DNA of 10,964 nt from an uncultured Oscillospiraceae bacterium (GTDB lineage Bacteria; Bacillota; Clostridia; Oscillospirales; Oscillospiraceae). Below the pieces are notes generated by a model. The model saw only the letters and a list, made by a program, of their open reading frames with translations, was not told the DNA's origin and did not search any database. Location of the stretch: positions 1 to 10,964 of the forward strand of contig CAKTLD010000062.1 of assembly GCA_934572445.1 (NCBI GenBank). The letters are read 5' to 3'. Below are positions 1-7,213 of this stretch, one piece after another (the first letter of the stretch is position 1; every line of letters starts with the position of its first letter). The position numbers and the translations under genes were made by a program.

Positions 1-1
1 T

Positions 2-493
2 CTCAAGGGCCTGAAGATCCGCGTTCCCGAATCCGAACTCTATCTGAGCACTTGGAGAGCGCTTGGAGCGTCCCCGTTGCCGATGAGTTGGAGTGAGGTT
101 TACTCGTCCCTGCAGACTGGCGTGATCGACGGCGCTGAGCCGCCCATCGGTACTGGTTACGATTCCCAGTTCGGCGAAGTCTGCCAGAACTTTGCGTATG
201 TCAATTATCTTTATGACCCAATCTTCATCGCTGTGAATCAAACTTGGCTGGAATCTCTGCCTGAGGAATATCAGGATGCAATCCTGCGCGCCGCCAAGGA
301 TGCGGTCGCTGACGAGCGTATTGAGGCGAATAAGCGCAACACGGAGACCGAAGACAAACTAGTCGCAGAATACAAGACCAACATCACGCACCCCGATTTG
401 GCTCCGTTCCAGCAGGCTGTTCAAAGCGTTTATGACAACTACAGCGACCAGGAGACGCTGAAATCTGTTCTGGAACTCCTCGGCCGCAAATAA
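2..493 (+). CDS. dctP: TRAP transporter solute-binding protein, DctP family (3' part only)
   Basis: This is the C-terminal 163 residues of an extracytoplasmic TRAP solute receptor; the start, including any signal peptide, lies left of the window. The open frame runs from base 2 to the TAA at 491-493. The stretch LKGLKIRVPESELY followed by SSLQTGVIDGAEPP is the characteristic DctP-family pattern: the strand leading to the ligand-binding region, then the 'LQTGVVDG-E-P' segment. The conserved family Arg of the carboxylate clamp is probably the one in 'KIRVP' (established for DctP relatives; position assigned by pattern, not alignment). It captures a substrate, usually a carboxylate, for the DctQ/DctM permease encoded just downstream. 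A long hairpin separates it from dctQ. The substrate cannot be read from the sequence, although the SDR and aldolase genes in the same operon favour a sugar-acid type ligand. Family assignment is firm. Confidence 0.93.
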   Translation, partial: LKGLKIRVPESELYLSTWRALGASPLPMSWSEVYSSLQTGVIDGAEPPIGTGYDSQFGEVCQNFAYVNYLYDPIFIAVNQTWLESLPEEYQDAILRAAKDAVADERIEANKRNTETEDKLVAEYKTNITHPDLAPFQQAVQSVYDNYSDQETLKSVLELLGRK

Positions 494-517
494 AGAGGCC
501 TCGTTGATTCCGCAATT

Positions 518-554
518 CACAGGGCAGCTTCGCGTGCTGCGAAGCTGCCCTGTG
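518..554 (+). terminator. perfect 16-bp intercistronic hairpin between dctP and dctQ
   Basis: Bases 518-533 (CACAGGGCAGCTTCGC) and 539-554 (GCGAAGCTGCCCTGTG) are exact reverse complements around the loop GTGCT. No T-tract follows, so it is unlikely to be a full intrinsic terminator. In binding-protein-dependent transporters, such a hairpin after the receptor gene usually protects the upstream mRNA or lets only part of transcription continue, giving more receptor than permease. That role is inferred here. Confidence 0.8.
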
Positions 555-587
555 TCCACCTAAGACATTTAGAGAGGTGACTACCTG

Positions 588-1061
588 ATGAAACTACTAC
601 GGATTATCGATAAGGCGATCTCGCAGTTCTGCGAGTGGTGCGCCTTAATTTTTGGCTGCATAATGATCGTGGCCGCATTTTTGCAGGTCGTTATGCGTTT
701 TGTGTTTAATAATCCCCTGAGTTGGACGGAGGCGGTCTGTCGCTACAGTATGGTGTGGTTTGTGTTTACGGCTGCGGGCTGGGGCGTGAAAAAGTATTCG
801 CATGTCCGTGTGGATATTCTGCTCAATGCGCTCTCGCCCAAGGGGCAGGTCTGGCTACAGAAATTTGTAGATGTGGTCACAATCATCTTTGCGGCATTGC
901 TGGGCTACTCTGGTATTCTGAAAGTAATTTTGCAGTGGAACCAGATCACACCCTCTCTGCCGTTATCGTACGGGGTTATTTATCTGGCAGTTCCCGTGTT
1001 TGCGGTAATTGCGATTTTCTATGCTACATTGCAGCTCTTTGGCCTGCAGGACAAACTGTAA
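588..1061 (+). CDS. dctQ: TRAP transporter small permease, DctQ family
   Basis: A 157-residue integral membrane protein, the normal size for the four-helix small subunit of a TRAP transporter. Hydrophobic segments lie at about residues 15-37, 47-66, 88-108 and 127-148. The stretch NPLSWTEAVCRYSMVWFVF, followed by a GWGVKKYSHVRVD-like loop, matches the DctQ signature 'l.WseE..ry...W..f.Ga..a.r...H..vd'. It should pair with DctM in the cytoplasmic membrane and use a cation gradient to import the ligand delivered by DctP. The start at 588 is supported by GAGAGGTGA at 572-580, seven bases upstream. It is separated from dctM by 15 bases and from dctP by 94 bases containing the hairpin. Confidence 0.93.
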   Translation: MKLLRIIDKAISQFCEWCALIFGCIMIVAAFLQVVMRFVFNNPLSWTEAVCRYSMVWFVFTAAGWGVKKYSHVRVDILLNALSPKGQVWLQKFVDVVTIIFAALLGYSGILKVILQWNQITPSLPLSYGVIYLAVPVFAVIAIFYATLQLFGLQDKL

Positions 1062-1076
1062 GAGGAGGGAGAAAAG

Positions 1077-2360
1077 ATGTCAACTGCTTTGATTGTTTTG
1101 CTGGTCGTATTTTTCGGCCTGATGATCCTCTCCGTCCCTATTGCCTATTGTATCGGCTTGGGGGGTATGGCGGCGCTGTTGATCGGCGATGTTCTCCCCA
1201 TTCAGATTTTTGCGCAGAAAACACTTGGCGCCGTTGATTCGTTTACTGTGTTGGCGGTTCCGTTCTTTATCATTTCCGGCGATATTATGCTCAAGGGCGG
1301 AATTGCCCGCCGACTTGTCAATCTGGCGGATATTCTGGTCGGCCGCCGCTCAAAGGGCGGCATGGCTTATGTAACGATGGTCGCCTCGGCGCTGTTCGGC
1401 GCGATCTCCGGTTCTGCGGTCGCAACGACGACTGCAATCGGTGGTATGATGTACCCCGAGATGGTCAAGAAAAACTATTCCAAGCCATTTGCTGCGGCAA
1501 TCGGCGCGGTCGGCGGTACGCTCGGTATCCTGATCCCGCCCAGCATTGCTGCGATCATTTACGGCACGTCGACGAACACGTCGGTGGGAAATATGTTTAT
1601 GGTCTGCGGCGTGGTCGGTGTAGTTGCCTGCGTGTTTTATTGCATCGCGGCCCGTGTTGAAATCTGCAGCGAGGACATTCGGCTGGAGAAGGCAGAGAAG
1701 CTGACAGCCAAGGGGGTTCTTCTGACCATTTGGGATGCATTTCTCGGCCTGCTGGCGCCGGTTATCATTCTTGGCGGTATTTATAGTGGTGTCTTCACGC
1801 CGACGGAAGCCGCGGTCATTGCAATTGTCTATTCCTTTATCATCTGTAAGTTTGTGTATAAGGAACTGACGATGAAGCAGTTCAAGGAGGCGCTCGTCAG
1901 TTCGGCGATCACAACTGGCATGGTGGAGTTGCTGCTCGGTGTAGCGACATTCTTCAGCTATATGCTCTCCATCGAGAAAGTCAGTGCGACGATCCAGCAC
2001 TTTGCCACCTCCGGGGGCATGACAAAAACGACGTTCCTGCTCTTCAGCATACTGATACTGATCATTCTTGGTATGCTGATGGAAACGATACCCATCATCG
2101 TCCTGACAGCTCCGATTCTCGTCCCTGTCGCGGAGATGTTTGGCATCAGCTCCCTTGCGTTTGGCGCGCTGACCGTTTTCACGCTCTCCTACGGCCTGTT
2201 CACGCCTCCGTTCGGCATGGATGTGTTTGTCTGTACGACCTATTCCAAGCAGTCGGTTATGAGCGTGTTCAAAAAATGCCGATGGTTCTTTGCGTTCGGC
2301 ATTGTGCTGATCCTGATCGTGGCATTTTTCCCAGAGTTTTATATGTGGATCGTTAAATGA
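1077..2360 (+). CDS. dctM: TRAP transporter large permease, DctM family
   Basis: A 427-residue, strongly hydrophobic protein of the usual DctM length, with about 12 membrane segments throughout. Family hallmarks include an N-terminal VPIAYCIGLGG segment, FFIISGDIMLKGGIARRLV, the Gly/Ser/Ala-rich GAISGSAVATTTAIGGMMYPEM segment (residues about 103-124), GGTLGILIPPS, GVFTPTEAAV, and near the C-terminus LFTPPFGMD. It is the channel-forming, ion-coupled subunit that works with DctQ and DctP. GAGGAGGG at 1062-1069 overlaps the end of dctQ and places the ATG at 1077 eight bases downstream. Codon use and spacing match its neighbours, so all three transporter genes belong to one operon. Nothing appears truncated or frameshifted. 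Confidence 0.95.
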   Translation: MSTALIVLLVVFFGLMILSVPIAYCIGLGGMAALLIGDVLPIQIFAQKTLGAVDSFTVLAVPFFIISGDIMLKGGIARRLVNLADILVGRRSKGGMAYVTMVASALFGAISGSAVATTTAIGGMMYPEMVKKNYSKPFAAAIGAVGGTLGILIPPSIAAIIYGTSTNTSVGNMFMVCGVVGVVACVFYCIAARVEICSEDIRLEKAEKLTAKGVLLTIWDAFLGLLAPVIILGGIYSGVFTPTEAAVIAIVYSFIICKFVYKELTMKQFKEALVSSAITTGMVELLLGVATFFSYMLSIEKVSATIQHFATSGGMTKTTFLLFSILILIILGMLMETIPIIVLTAPILVPVAEMFGISSLAFGALTVFTLSYGLFTPPFGMDVFVCTTYSKQSVMSVFKKCRWFFAFGIVLILIVAFFPEFYMWIVK

Positions 2361-2378
2361 GCGCGTGGAGGTGAGACA

Positions 2379-3125
2379 ATGTATGATTTGACAGGCAAGG
2401 TGGCACTTGTTACGGGAAGCGAAAGAGGCCTGGGGAAGACAACAGCCATCATGCTGGCACAACAGGGTGCTGATATTGTCATGGCGTACTTTCAGGAGGA
2501 GACGCACGCCATGGAGAACAAGGCTGAGATCGAGAAAATGGGACGAAGGGTGATTGCTGTTCAAGCGGACCTGACCAGAGAAGAAGATGCGAAGCGTGTT
2601 GCGGATGAAGCACTCAAGGTGTTTGGCCGCGTTGACATCATTGTCAATGTGGTTGGAGGAGTTATTAAACGAGTTCCGTTTGTTGAGAGTACGGATGCCG
2701 TGTGGGATGCAGCATTTAAGCTGAACGTTATGAGTATGGTTCATATCAACCGCGCGCTGCTCCCGCAGATGATCGCACAGAAGTACGGCAGGATTATCAA
2801 CATCTCCTCGCTGGGTTCCAAGACCGGCGGGGCACCCAACTCTGCGCATTACTCCGCGATGAAGGGGGCGATCAATTCCTATACACATTCGCTGTCGAAC
2901 GAGGTTGCTAAGGACGGCGTGACTGTCAACGCGGTGCTGCCGGGAACGATGATATCTCCACTGCTGCTTGAAACACCGAGTTGGAGCGAGGACGAGGTGC
3001 GCAGAAAGTATCCGATCGGACGCATGTCTGTGACAGAAGATGTTGTTCCGATGATCGCATTTCTGGCTTCGGAGGAAGCACGTTATGTTACAGGTGAGAT
3101 TTATGCGGTCTCCGGAGGCCGGTAA
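2379..3125 (+). CDS. short-chain dehydrogenase/reductase (classical SDR)
   Basis: A 248-residue classical SDR of standard length. The Rossmann cofactor motif TGSERGLG is at residues 12-19 and the adenine-side Asp is in 'QADLT' (D64). A variant NNAG motif, NVVGG, follows at 90-94. The catalytic set reads N116, S143/S144, Y158 and K162 (YSAMK). The C-terminus has the usual 'P.R....EDV...I.FLAS..A.YVTGE' pattern, ending in VSGGR rather than the common VDGG. It should be a soluble NAD(P)-dependent oxidoreductase. FabG-like and sugar or sugar-acid dehydrogenases look alike at this level, so the name must stay general. Its place directly after TRAP genes and before an aldolase argues for a catabolic dehydrogenase acting on the imported compound rather than fatty-acid synthesis. 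TGGAGGTGA at 2366-2374 supports the start; the gap from dctM is 18 bases. Confidence 0.92.
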   Translation: MYDLTGKVALVTGSERGLGKTTAIMLAQQGADIVMAYFQEETHAMENKAEIEKMGRRVIAVQADLTREEDAKRVADEALKVFGRVDIIVNVVGGVIKRVPFVESTDAVWDAAFKLNVMSMVHINRALLPQMIAQKYGRIINISSLGSKTGGAPNSAHYSAMKGAINSYTHSLSNEVAKDGVTVNAVLPGTMISPLLLETPSWSEDEVRRKYPIGRMSVTEDVVPMIAFLASEEARYVTGEIYAVSGGR

Positions 3126-3142
3126 AAGAGAGGAATACCATT

Positions 3143-3709
3143 ATGAATAGAGAAGAAGTTTGCAAATGGCTGATGCCAGAACTGGATCTCCTGGAGAATG
3201 AAGAGGACAAGGAACTGGTCCTTAATGTTTGGCAGGAGGTGATCGATGCGCAGAACTGGGGAGAAAAAGGCCTTGAAAACTCCGGCATATCTACTGTCAT
3301 GCGCAAGGGCTGCCCAGAAAACCTGATGACACACACCCGTCATGTGACGGCTGCGTGCGCTGGCCTGTACAAGAGTATCGAGCCAATGTTTGCTGAGGTA
3401 GGCAAGTGCAATCGGGAGGATCTTCTGGTGGGTGCGCTGCTGCACGATGTCGGCAAGCTGCTGGAGATGGATTATGTGGACGGTAAAGTGGTGCATACGC
3501 ATTACGGCGATCTGTTTACGCATCCTGTTTCCGGCGCGTATCTGGCGAAAAAGCACGGTGCGAATCAGAATGTCGTGCATATGGTGCTGACCCACTCCAA
3601 TTCTCTTTCTCCGGAAGGATCCAAGGCTTTCAATACACCGGAATCTCTGATTCTTAAATATCTGGATGAGATGTGCTATAAGTATGTTGAGATTCACTGG
3701 CATGTGTGA
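3143..3709 (+). CDS. HD-domain metal-dependent protein, function unknown
   Basis: A 188-residue soluble protein with a complete HD-domain ligand pattern: H67 (in HTRHV), H101-D102 (in LLHDVGK, with K105), H127 (FTHPVSGA), H151 (LTHSN) and D175 (KYLDEM). Six ligands in this order are the set used by HD proteins that bind two metals, for example YqeK-type hydrolases, HD-GYP phosphodiesterases, and the diiron oxygenases MIOX and PhnZ. I cannot tell from sequence whether this one hydrolyses a phosphoester or does oxygenase chemistry. The 'HPVSGAYLA' and 'LTHS' spacing most resembles the hydrolase branch. It lies 17 bases after the SDR and just before the aldolase, with SD GAGAGGAA at 3128-3135, so it is co-transcribed with the catabolic genes. 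Possible roles are removing a phosphate from an intermediate, cleaning up a damaged metabolite, or a regulatory phosphodiesterase. Confidence 0.85.
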   Translation: MNREEVCKWLMPELDLLENEEDKELVLNVWQEVIDAQNWGEKGLENSGISTVMRKGCPENLMTHTRHVTAACAGLYKSIEPMFAEVGKCNREDLLVGALLHDVGKLLEMDYVDGKVVHTHYGDLFTHPVSGAYLAKKHGANQNVVHMVLTHSNSLSPEGSKAFNTPESLILKYLDEMCYKYVEIHWHV

Positions 3710-3726
3710 AAACGGGAGGAAAGATA

Positions 3727-4503
3727 ATGAAAGTTACATTCAAGGATCTGCTTGAACGAGGCAAAAACGGCGAAAAGTTCATCGGCGCGTACATGATGGG
3801 CGGATGCGATTTCGTTATTGAGACGATGAAGATGGCGGGATACGATTTTCTGATGCTGGATCTTGAACACGAGCGCATGACACTTTCTGAGATCATGCCG
3901 ATGATCTATACCTGCGAGGCCTGCGGCATGGCGACAGTTGTTCGTGTGCCTGGTGTGCAGGAAGAGTATATGAAAAAGGCGCTGGATATGGGCGCGTCCT
4001 GCATCAAGGTTCCTGATGTCAAAAGCGCTGAAGATGCCAGAAAAATTGTGGAATGGTGTAAATATCCTCCGGAGGGACATCGCGGTGCCTGCCCGTTCGT
4101 AAGAGGAAATGGCTATGGCACGAACCGCAGCGGCTGTTGGGCCAGAGCAAATGCCGAGACTTCCATTTCGGCGCTGATCGAAGGCCCAGAGGGGATCGCG
4201 CACATGGAGGAGATCATTGCCGTGGACGGTATTGACTGTGTTTCCGTCGGACAGGTGGATCTGTCTGTTACGATCGGCGTTCCGGGCGAGGTGTTTCATC
4301 CAAAGGTCATTGACGCGGTTCTGGATGTCGCCGACATCTGCCTGAAGTATGGCAAGCAGCTTTCCGCGCAGGTCGTGCGGCCCGAGGACGTTAAGCTTTA
4401 TAAGAATCATCCTGCGATCACGCATTTTCATACTGATTTGCCGCAGGCAATCTACTATAATGCCTGCAAGCAGCTTTGCGACGGTATTCGCAGCAATATC
4501 TGA
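3727..4503 (+). CDS. HpcH/HpaI-family class II pyruvate aldolase
   Basis: A 258-residue member of the HpcH/HpaI aldolase (citrate-lyase-like) family, in which a divalent-metal TIM barrel cleaves 4-hydroxy-2-oxo acids to pyruvate plus an aldehyde. Visible key residues are H48 (DLEH), R73 (VVRVP), D87 (LDMGA), E152 (ALIEGPEG) and D178 (VGQVDLS). These fall at a constant +3 offset from the known E. coli HpcH residues H45, R70, D84, E149 and D175 (numbering recalled). The spot equivalent to HpcH Q147 is Leu here, and 'GPADLS' reads GQVDLS, so the substrate may differ from the heptenedioate or 2-keto-3-deoxygalactarate enzymes. I chose ATG 3727 because GGGAGGA (3714-3720) lies six bases upstream. 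An in-frame GTG at 3706 would overlap the HD gene and lacks an SD. It is the last gene of the operon and is followed by a hairpin. Confidence 0.92.
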   Translation: MKVTFKDLLERGKNGEKFIGAYMMGGCDFVIETMKMAGYDFLMLDLEHERMTLSEIMPMIYTCEACGMATVVRVPGVQEEYMKKALDMGASCIKVPDVKSAEDARKIVEWCKYPPEGHRGACPFVRGNGYGTNRSGCWARANAETSISALIEGPEGIAHMEEIIAVDGIDCVSVGQVDLSVTIGVPGEVFHPKVIDAVLDVADICLKYGKQLSAQVVRPEDVKLYKNHPAITHFHTDLPQAIYYNACKQLCDGIRSNI

Positions 4504-4529
4504 GATTACAATAGTTTCCTCTAAAACGG

Positions 4530-4566
4530 CCACAGCAGATCGCGCTTTGTTCGCGATCCGCTGTGG
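4530..4566 (+). terminator. hairpin after the catabolic operon
   Basis: Bases 4530-4544 (CCACAGCAGATCGCG) pair with 4552-4566 (CGCGATCCGCTGTGG), with one mismatch across 15 positions and a 7-base loop. It lies 26 bases past the aldolase stop, where an operon terminator is expected. The sequence after it (TCAATGATACGG) has no T-run, so termination may be partial or factor-assisted. Confidence 0.6.
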
Positions 4567-4587
4567 TCAATGATACGGCTAAAATGG

Positions 4588-4617
4588 TTGTGCATAGGGT
4601 ACGGATTATAGTATAAT
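4588..4617 (+). promoter_or_regulatory. promoter of the LysR gene with palindrome over the -10 box
   Basis: A perfect TATAAT is at 4612-4617, with a partial -35 TTGTGC at 4588-4593 and an 18-base spacer. The -10 is half of an exact dyad, ATTATA-G-TATAAT (4605-4617). An outer GGGT (4597-4600) and ACCC (4618-4621) add a second, off-centre inverted pair. LysR regulators usually bind interrupted dyads near their own promoters, so autoregulation is plausible but inferred. A good SD, GAGGAGG (4635-4641), lies downstream. Confidence 0.6.
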
Positions 4618-4649
4618 ACCCATATGATCCGAAAGAGGAGGATACCCTT

Positions 4650-5597
4650 ATGGACTTCAATAGTTTATACCACTTTGTGATTGTGATGGAGGAGTTGAGT
4701 TTTACCAAAGCCGCAAAGCGGTTGTATTTGTCGCAGCAGGCGGTGAGTAGTCAGATCAAAAAGTTGGAGGATGAGGTCGGTGCGCCGCTTTTTACCAGAA
4801 AGCCGACTCTGCTGCCAACAGCGGCAGGAACGAGCCTTTACCATACGGCGACTGAGATATTCCGGCTGCATCAGGAATTTCAGAACGAGTTAATCAAAAC
4901 CTCACGCGAGGAGAGCGGTGAGATACGCTTGGGAATATCCTATGGGCGTAGTCGCATTTTTCTTCCGGAAATTATTGAAAAGATGGGGGAGCGCTGTCCG
5001 AACGTGCAGTTGAGAGTCGTCGAGAAGATGAGTTCAACGGTCATGGAGCAGGACGTTCTGAACGAGGAAACGGACTTTTACATCGGCCTTTCACCAACTC
5101 ACTCCCCCATGGTACAGTCGATCACCCTGCGGCAGGATTCGCTCGTGTTGGTGATTCCGAAGCCGATGGTAGACGATTTCCGCAAAACGCACAATCTTGC
5201 ACCGGATGAGAAGTTTGACACGAAGTTTTCGATCAATGCCTTGACGAAGTATCCGTTTATTCTGCCTTCGGCGGAAAATAATCTGCGATTCATGTTCAAT
5301 CGTTATGTCAGCTCGCTCAATTTTCTGCCGAAGATATTGATGGAAAGCGAGCAGAGCGATACCTTGTTTTCTCTGTCGCTTGATGGTATCGGTATAAGCA
5401 TCTATCCGGAGGTAACTTTTTCCTATTGGAAAAGAAGATTGTCGCCGGAGACGCTTGACCGGGTCGAGGTGGTGCCGCTGAATAACATGACGGAGGCAAA
5501 GCTGGTACTGGGATACAAAAAGCAGCGCCGCCTTTCCGCGCTGGATCATCTTTTTGTCGATCTGGTTAGAAATATCAGCTATTTTAATTTAACCTGA
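4650..5597 (+). CDS. LysR-type transcriptional regulator
   Basis: A 315-residue protein of standard LysR length. Residues about 3-62 form the winged helix-turn-helix: a 'L..F..v.eelSFTKAAKRLYLSQQAVSSQIKKLE' type stretch, then LGAPLF-like VGAPLFTR and the 'PTAAG' wing. Residues about 90-300 form the periplasmic-binding-like effector domain, beginning with GEIRLGISYGRSRIFLPEII. It should be a DNA-binding cytoplasmic regulator responding to a small molecule. It lies on the same strand as the catabolic operon but has its own promoter and sits behind a hairpin. It could control the TRAP/SDR/aldolase operon, the MATE exporter 52 bases downstream, or both. ATG 4650 follows GAGGAGG at 4635-4641 with an 8-base gap. 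The ligand cannot be predicted from sequence. Confidence 0.95.
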   Translation: MDFNSLYHFVIVMEELSFTKAAKRLYLSQQAVSSQIKKLEDEVGAPLFTRKPTLLPTAAGTSLYHTATEIFRLHQEFQNELIKTSREESGEIRLGISYGRSRIFLPEIIEKMGERCPNVQLRVVEKMSSTVMEQDVLNEETDFYIGLSPTHSPMVQSITLRQDSLVLVIPKPMVDDFRKTHNLAPDEKFDTKFSINALTKYPFILPSAENNLRFMFNRYVSSLNFLPKILMESEQSDTLFSLSLDGIGISIYPEVTFSYWKRRLSPETLDRVEVVPLNNMTEAKLVLGYKKQRRLSALDHLFVDLVRNISYFNLT

Positions 5598-5649
5598 CGG
5601 CGGCCCGTTTTGCAGAAAGAGAATCAGAGGCGAGGATTGTAGAGCAAGC

Positions 5650-6990
5650 ATGAATAAAGGCAATTTAACGCAGGGCAGCGTTTTCAAGCAATTGATTCTT
5701 TTTTCAATCCCGATCGTGCTGGGTGAGCTCTTTCAAAATTTTTATAATAGTGTGGACGCGTTCGTGGTAGGAAATCTTGTCGGCGATCATGCGCTTGCAG
5801 CGGTCAGTGTGTGCGAAACGCCCGCGCAGCTTATAGTCGGCTTCTTCAACGGTATGTCCCTCGGCGCATCCGTGGTTACAGCGCGTGCATTCGGCAGCGG
5901 AGACTGGAGAAAAACGCAGCTCCGCATGAGAACTTGTTTTACGGCAGCGCTTGTTCTCGGTGTGCTGCTCTCCGTGGCCGGCGTGCTTTGTGCGCCGCTG
6001 CTGCTGGCGGCGACGAATGTGGATGACGCATTGTTTACAGAAGCGGTGCGCTATCTTCGCATTTATATGGCGGGCTTGATGTTCATGGTCATCTATAATA
6101 TTGCGGCGGGGATACTGCGCGCGATCGGAGATACGCGCTCACCATTCCTCATTCTTGTGGTGGCGTGCTGCGTGAATATTGTATTTGACCTGATGCTGGT
6201 CGGGTTGGACATGGGCGTTGCGGGAGTGGCGCTTGCCACGGTGTTTGCGCAGAGTATTTCCGCTGTGCTAGCGTATCGAAGGATACGACATATGAGCGCG
6301 GATTTCCGCATTTCAGTCGGAGAGATCCGAACGAATTGGAAAGCGGTTGCGGAGATGTTTTCAATAGGCTTCCCGTCGGGATTGCAGAGCTCGCTCGTAT
6401 TTCTGTCAAATATGTTTGTCTGGCGGTATATCAACGCCTTTGATCCGGGCGCAATTGCAGGCATTGGCATTGCGCAGCGGCTGGATAAATTTGTTGCCAT
6501 GCCGTGCAAGGCATTTGGCTTAGCGGTAACGACGTTCGTGGGGCAGAATGTGGGTGCAGGCAACTGCAGGCGGTGCAGGGAAGGAACGGCGAAGGCACTC
6601 GCGCTATCGCTGCTGACGGTTGCGGTTATTGGCAGTGTACTGTATGCTTTTACTGAACCGTGTGTTGCAATCTTTAACCGAACGGAACGTGTGATCCAGG
6701 TCGGCACGGATATGATGCATGTGATCATACCAACATATATTGCAATGACTGTACGGGAGATACTGATCGGAGCCTTGCGCGGTTACGGCAATGCGCGGGT
6801 GCCGATGCTGCTGTCGCTGCTGGGAATGATAGGCGTTAGGCAGATTTATCTGGCACTGGCGATGCACGTGGCGTATCGCGTTGAATATATCTACTACTGC
6901 TATCCGATTGCTTGGACATCGACGGCTGTCATGTTGTTGCTGTATTACCTTTTCTATCGCAGAAGACAGGAGTGCAGCAACGAAAAGTAA
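5650..6990 (+). CDS. MATE family multidrug/cation efflux transporter
   Basis: A 446-residue polytopic membrane protein, the normal size for a 12-helix MATE exporter. The N-terminus (LILFSIPIVLGELFQNFYNSVD-like, then FVVGNLVG and LAAVSV) and the mid-protein repeat beginning near residue 235 (MFSIGFPSGLQSSLVFLSN) match the two MatE repeats. AGILRAIGDTRSP at about residue 153 and IGALRGYGNARVPM in the second half are the paired 'G.lra.Gd...p' signatures. It should export organic cations or drugs in exchange for Na+ or H+. The gap to the LysR stop is 52 bases with no terminator, so it may be read through from that gene. Its SD is poor: GAGG at 5632-5635 is far from ATG 5650, which suggests weak or coupled translation. 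Substrate is unknown. Confidence 0.93.
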   Translation: MNKGNLTQGSVFKQLILFSIPIVLGELFQNFYNSVDAFVVGNLVGDHALAAVSVCETPAQLIVGFFNGMSLGASVVTARAFGSGDWRKTQLRMRTCFTAALVLGVLLSVAGVLCAPLLLAATNVDDALFTEAVRYLRIYMAGLMFMVIYNIAAGILRAIGDTRSPFLILVVACCVNIVFDLMLVGLDMGVAGVALATVFAQSISAVLAYRRIRHMSADFRISVGEIRTNWKAVAEMFSIGFPSGLQSSLVFLSNMFVWRYINAFDPGAIAGIGIAQRLDKFVAMPCKAFGLAVTTFVGQNVGAGNCRRCREGTAKALALSLLTVAVIGSVLYAFTEPCVAIFNRTERVIQVGTDMMHVIIPTYIAMTVREILIGALRGYGNARVPMLLSLLGMIGVRQIYLALAMHVAYRVEYIYYCYPIAWTSTAVMLLLYYLFYRRRQECSNEK

Positions 6991-7011
6991 CTGCTGCACT
7001 GCGATGTATGT

Positions 7012-7049
7012 AAAAAACTGCCGCTTGCTCTTAGGGGCGGGCGGCGGTT
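7012..7049 (-). terminator. intrinsic terminator facing left (minus strand)
   Basis: Bases 7016-7030 pair with 7035-7049 over 15 positions (Watson-Crick plus a few G-U, as folded in the G-rich sense) around the loop TTAG. On the minus strand the GC-rich hairpin is followed by TTTTTT (the A-run at 7012-7017). It therefore suits a minus-strand transcript ending here. It may also slow plus-strand readthrough from the MATE gene, which ends at 6990. Confidence 0.65.
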
Positions 7050-7066
7050 CCAATTATGGAAGCCGC

Positions 7067-7213
7067 TCAGATGATCAGCTTGCTCAGTTTGTTGATCGGA
7101 TCGTTGAAGAGCAAGAGCACGTCGTTGATGGGCGTGAGCGTTTGCATATTGATACCGATGGTCTGCGGCAGCGCGTGCGGCGGGTTCTTTCGAGCGCCTG
7201 CCGGAGAGAAGTT
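7067..7213 (-). pseudogene. tail of an unidentified minus-strand gene
   Basis: On the minus strand an open frame of 48 codons lies between TGA codons at 7214-7216 and 7067-7069. Its last part reads QTIGINMQTLTPINDVLLL followed by FNDPINKLSKLII, which looks like natural protein. A minus-strand intrinsic terminator lies 18 bases past the stop. I read it as the surviving C-terminus of a gene whose upstream part was lost or scrambled. I do not recognise the family. It could instead be a short intact gene starting at the internal ATG 7145-7147 (26 residues), but no clear SD was seen. Plus-strand frames over the same bases look like antisense shadows. Confidence 0.35.

Noticed and set aside
1350..2888. 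Long minus-strand open frame of 512 codons opposite dctM and the SDR gene
   Set aside because: Its product is rich in His, Arg, Asp and Gln with no recognisable domain, the usual look of an antisense frame over membrane-protein genes. The plus-strand genes have family motifs and SDs.
3694..4533. Minus-strand open frame of 279 codons opposite the aldolase
   Set aside because: It has no family motif or SD. It covers a well-supported HpcH-type gene with intact active-site residues.
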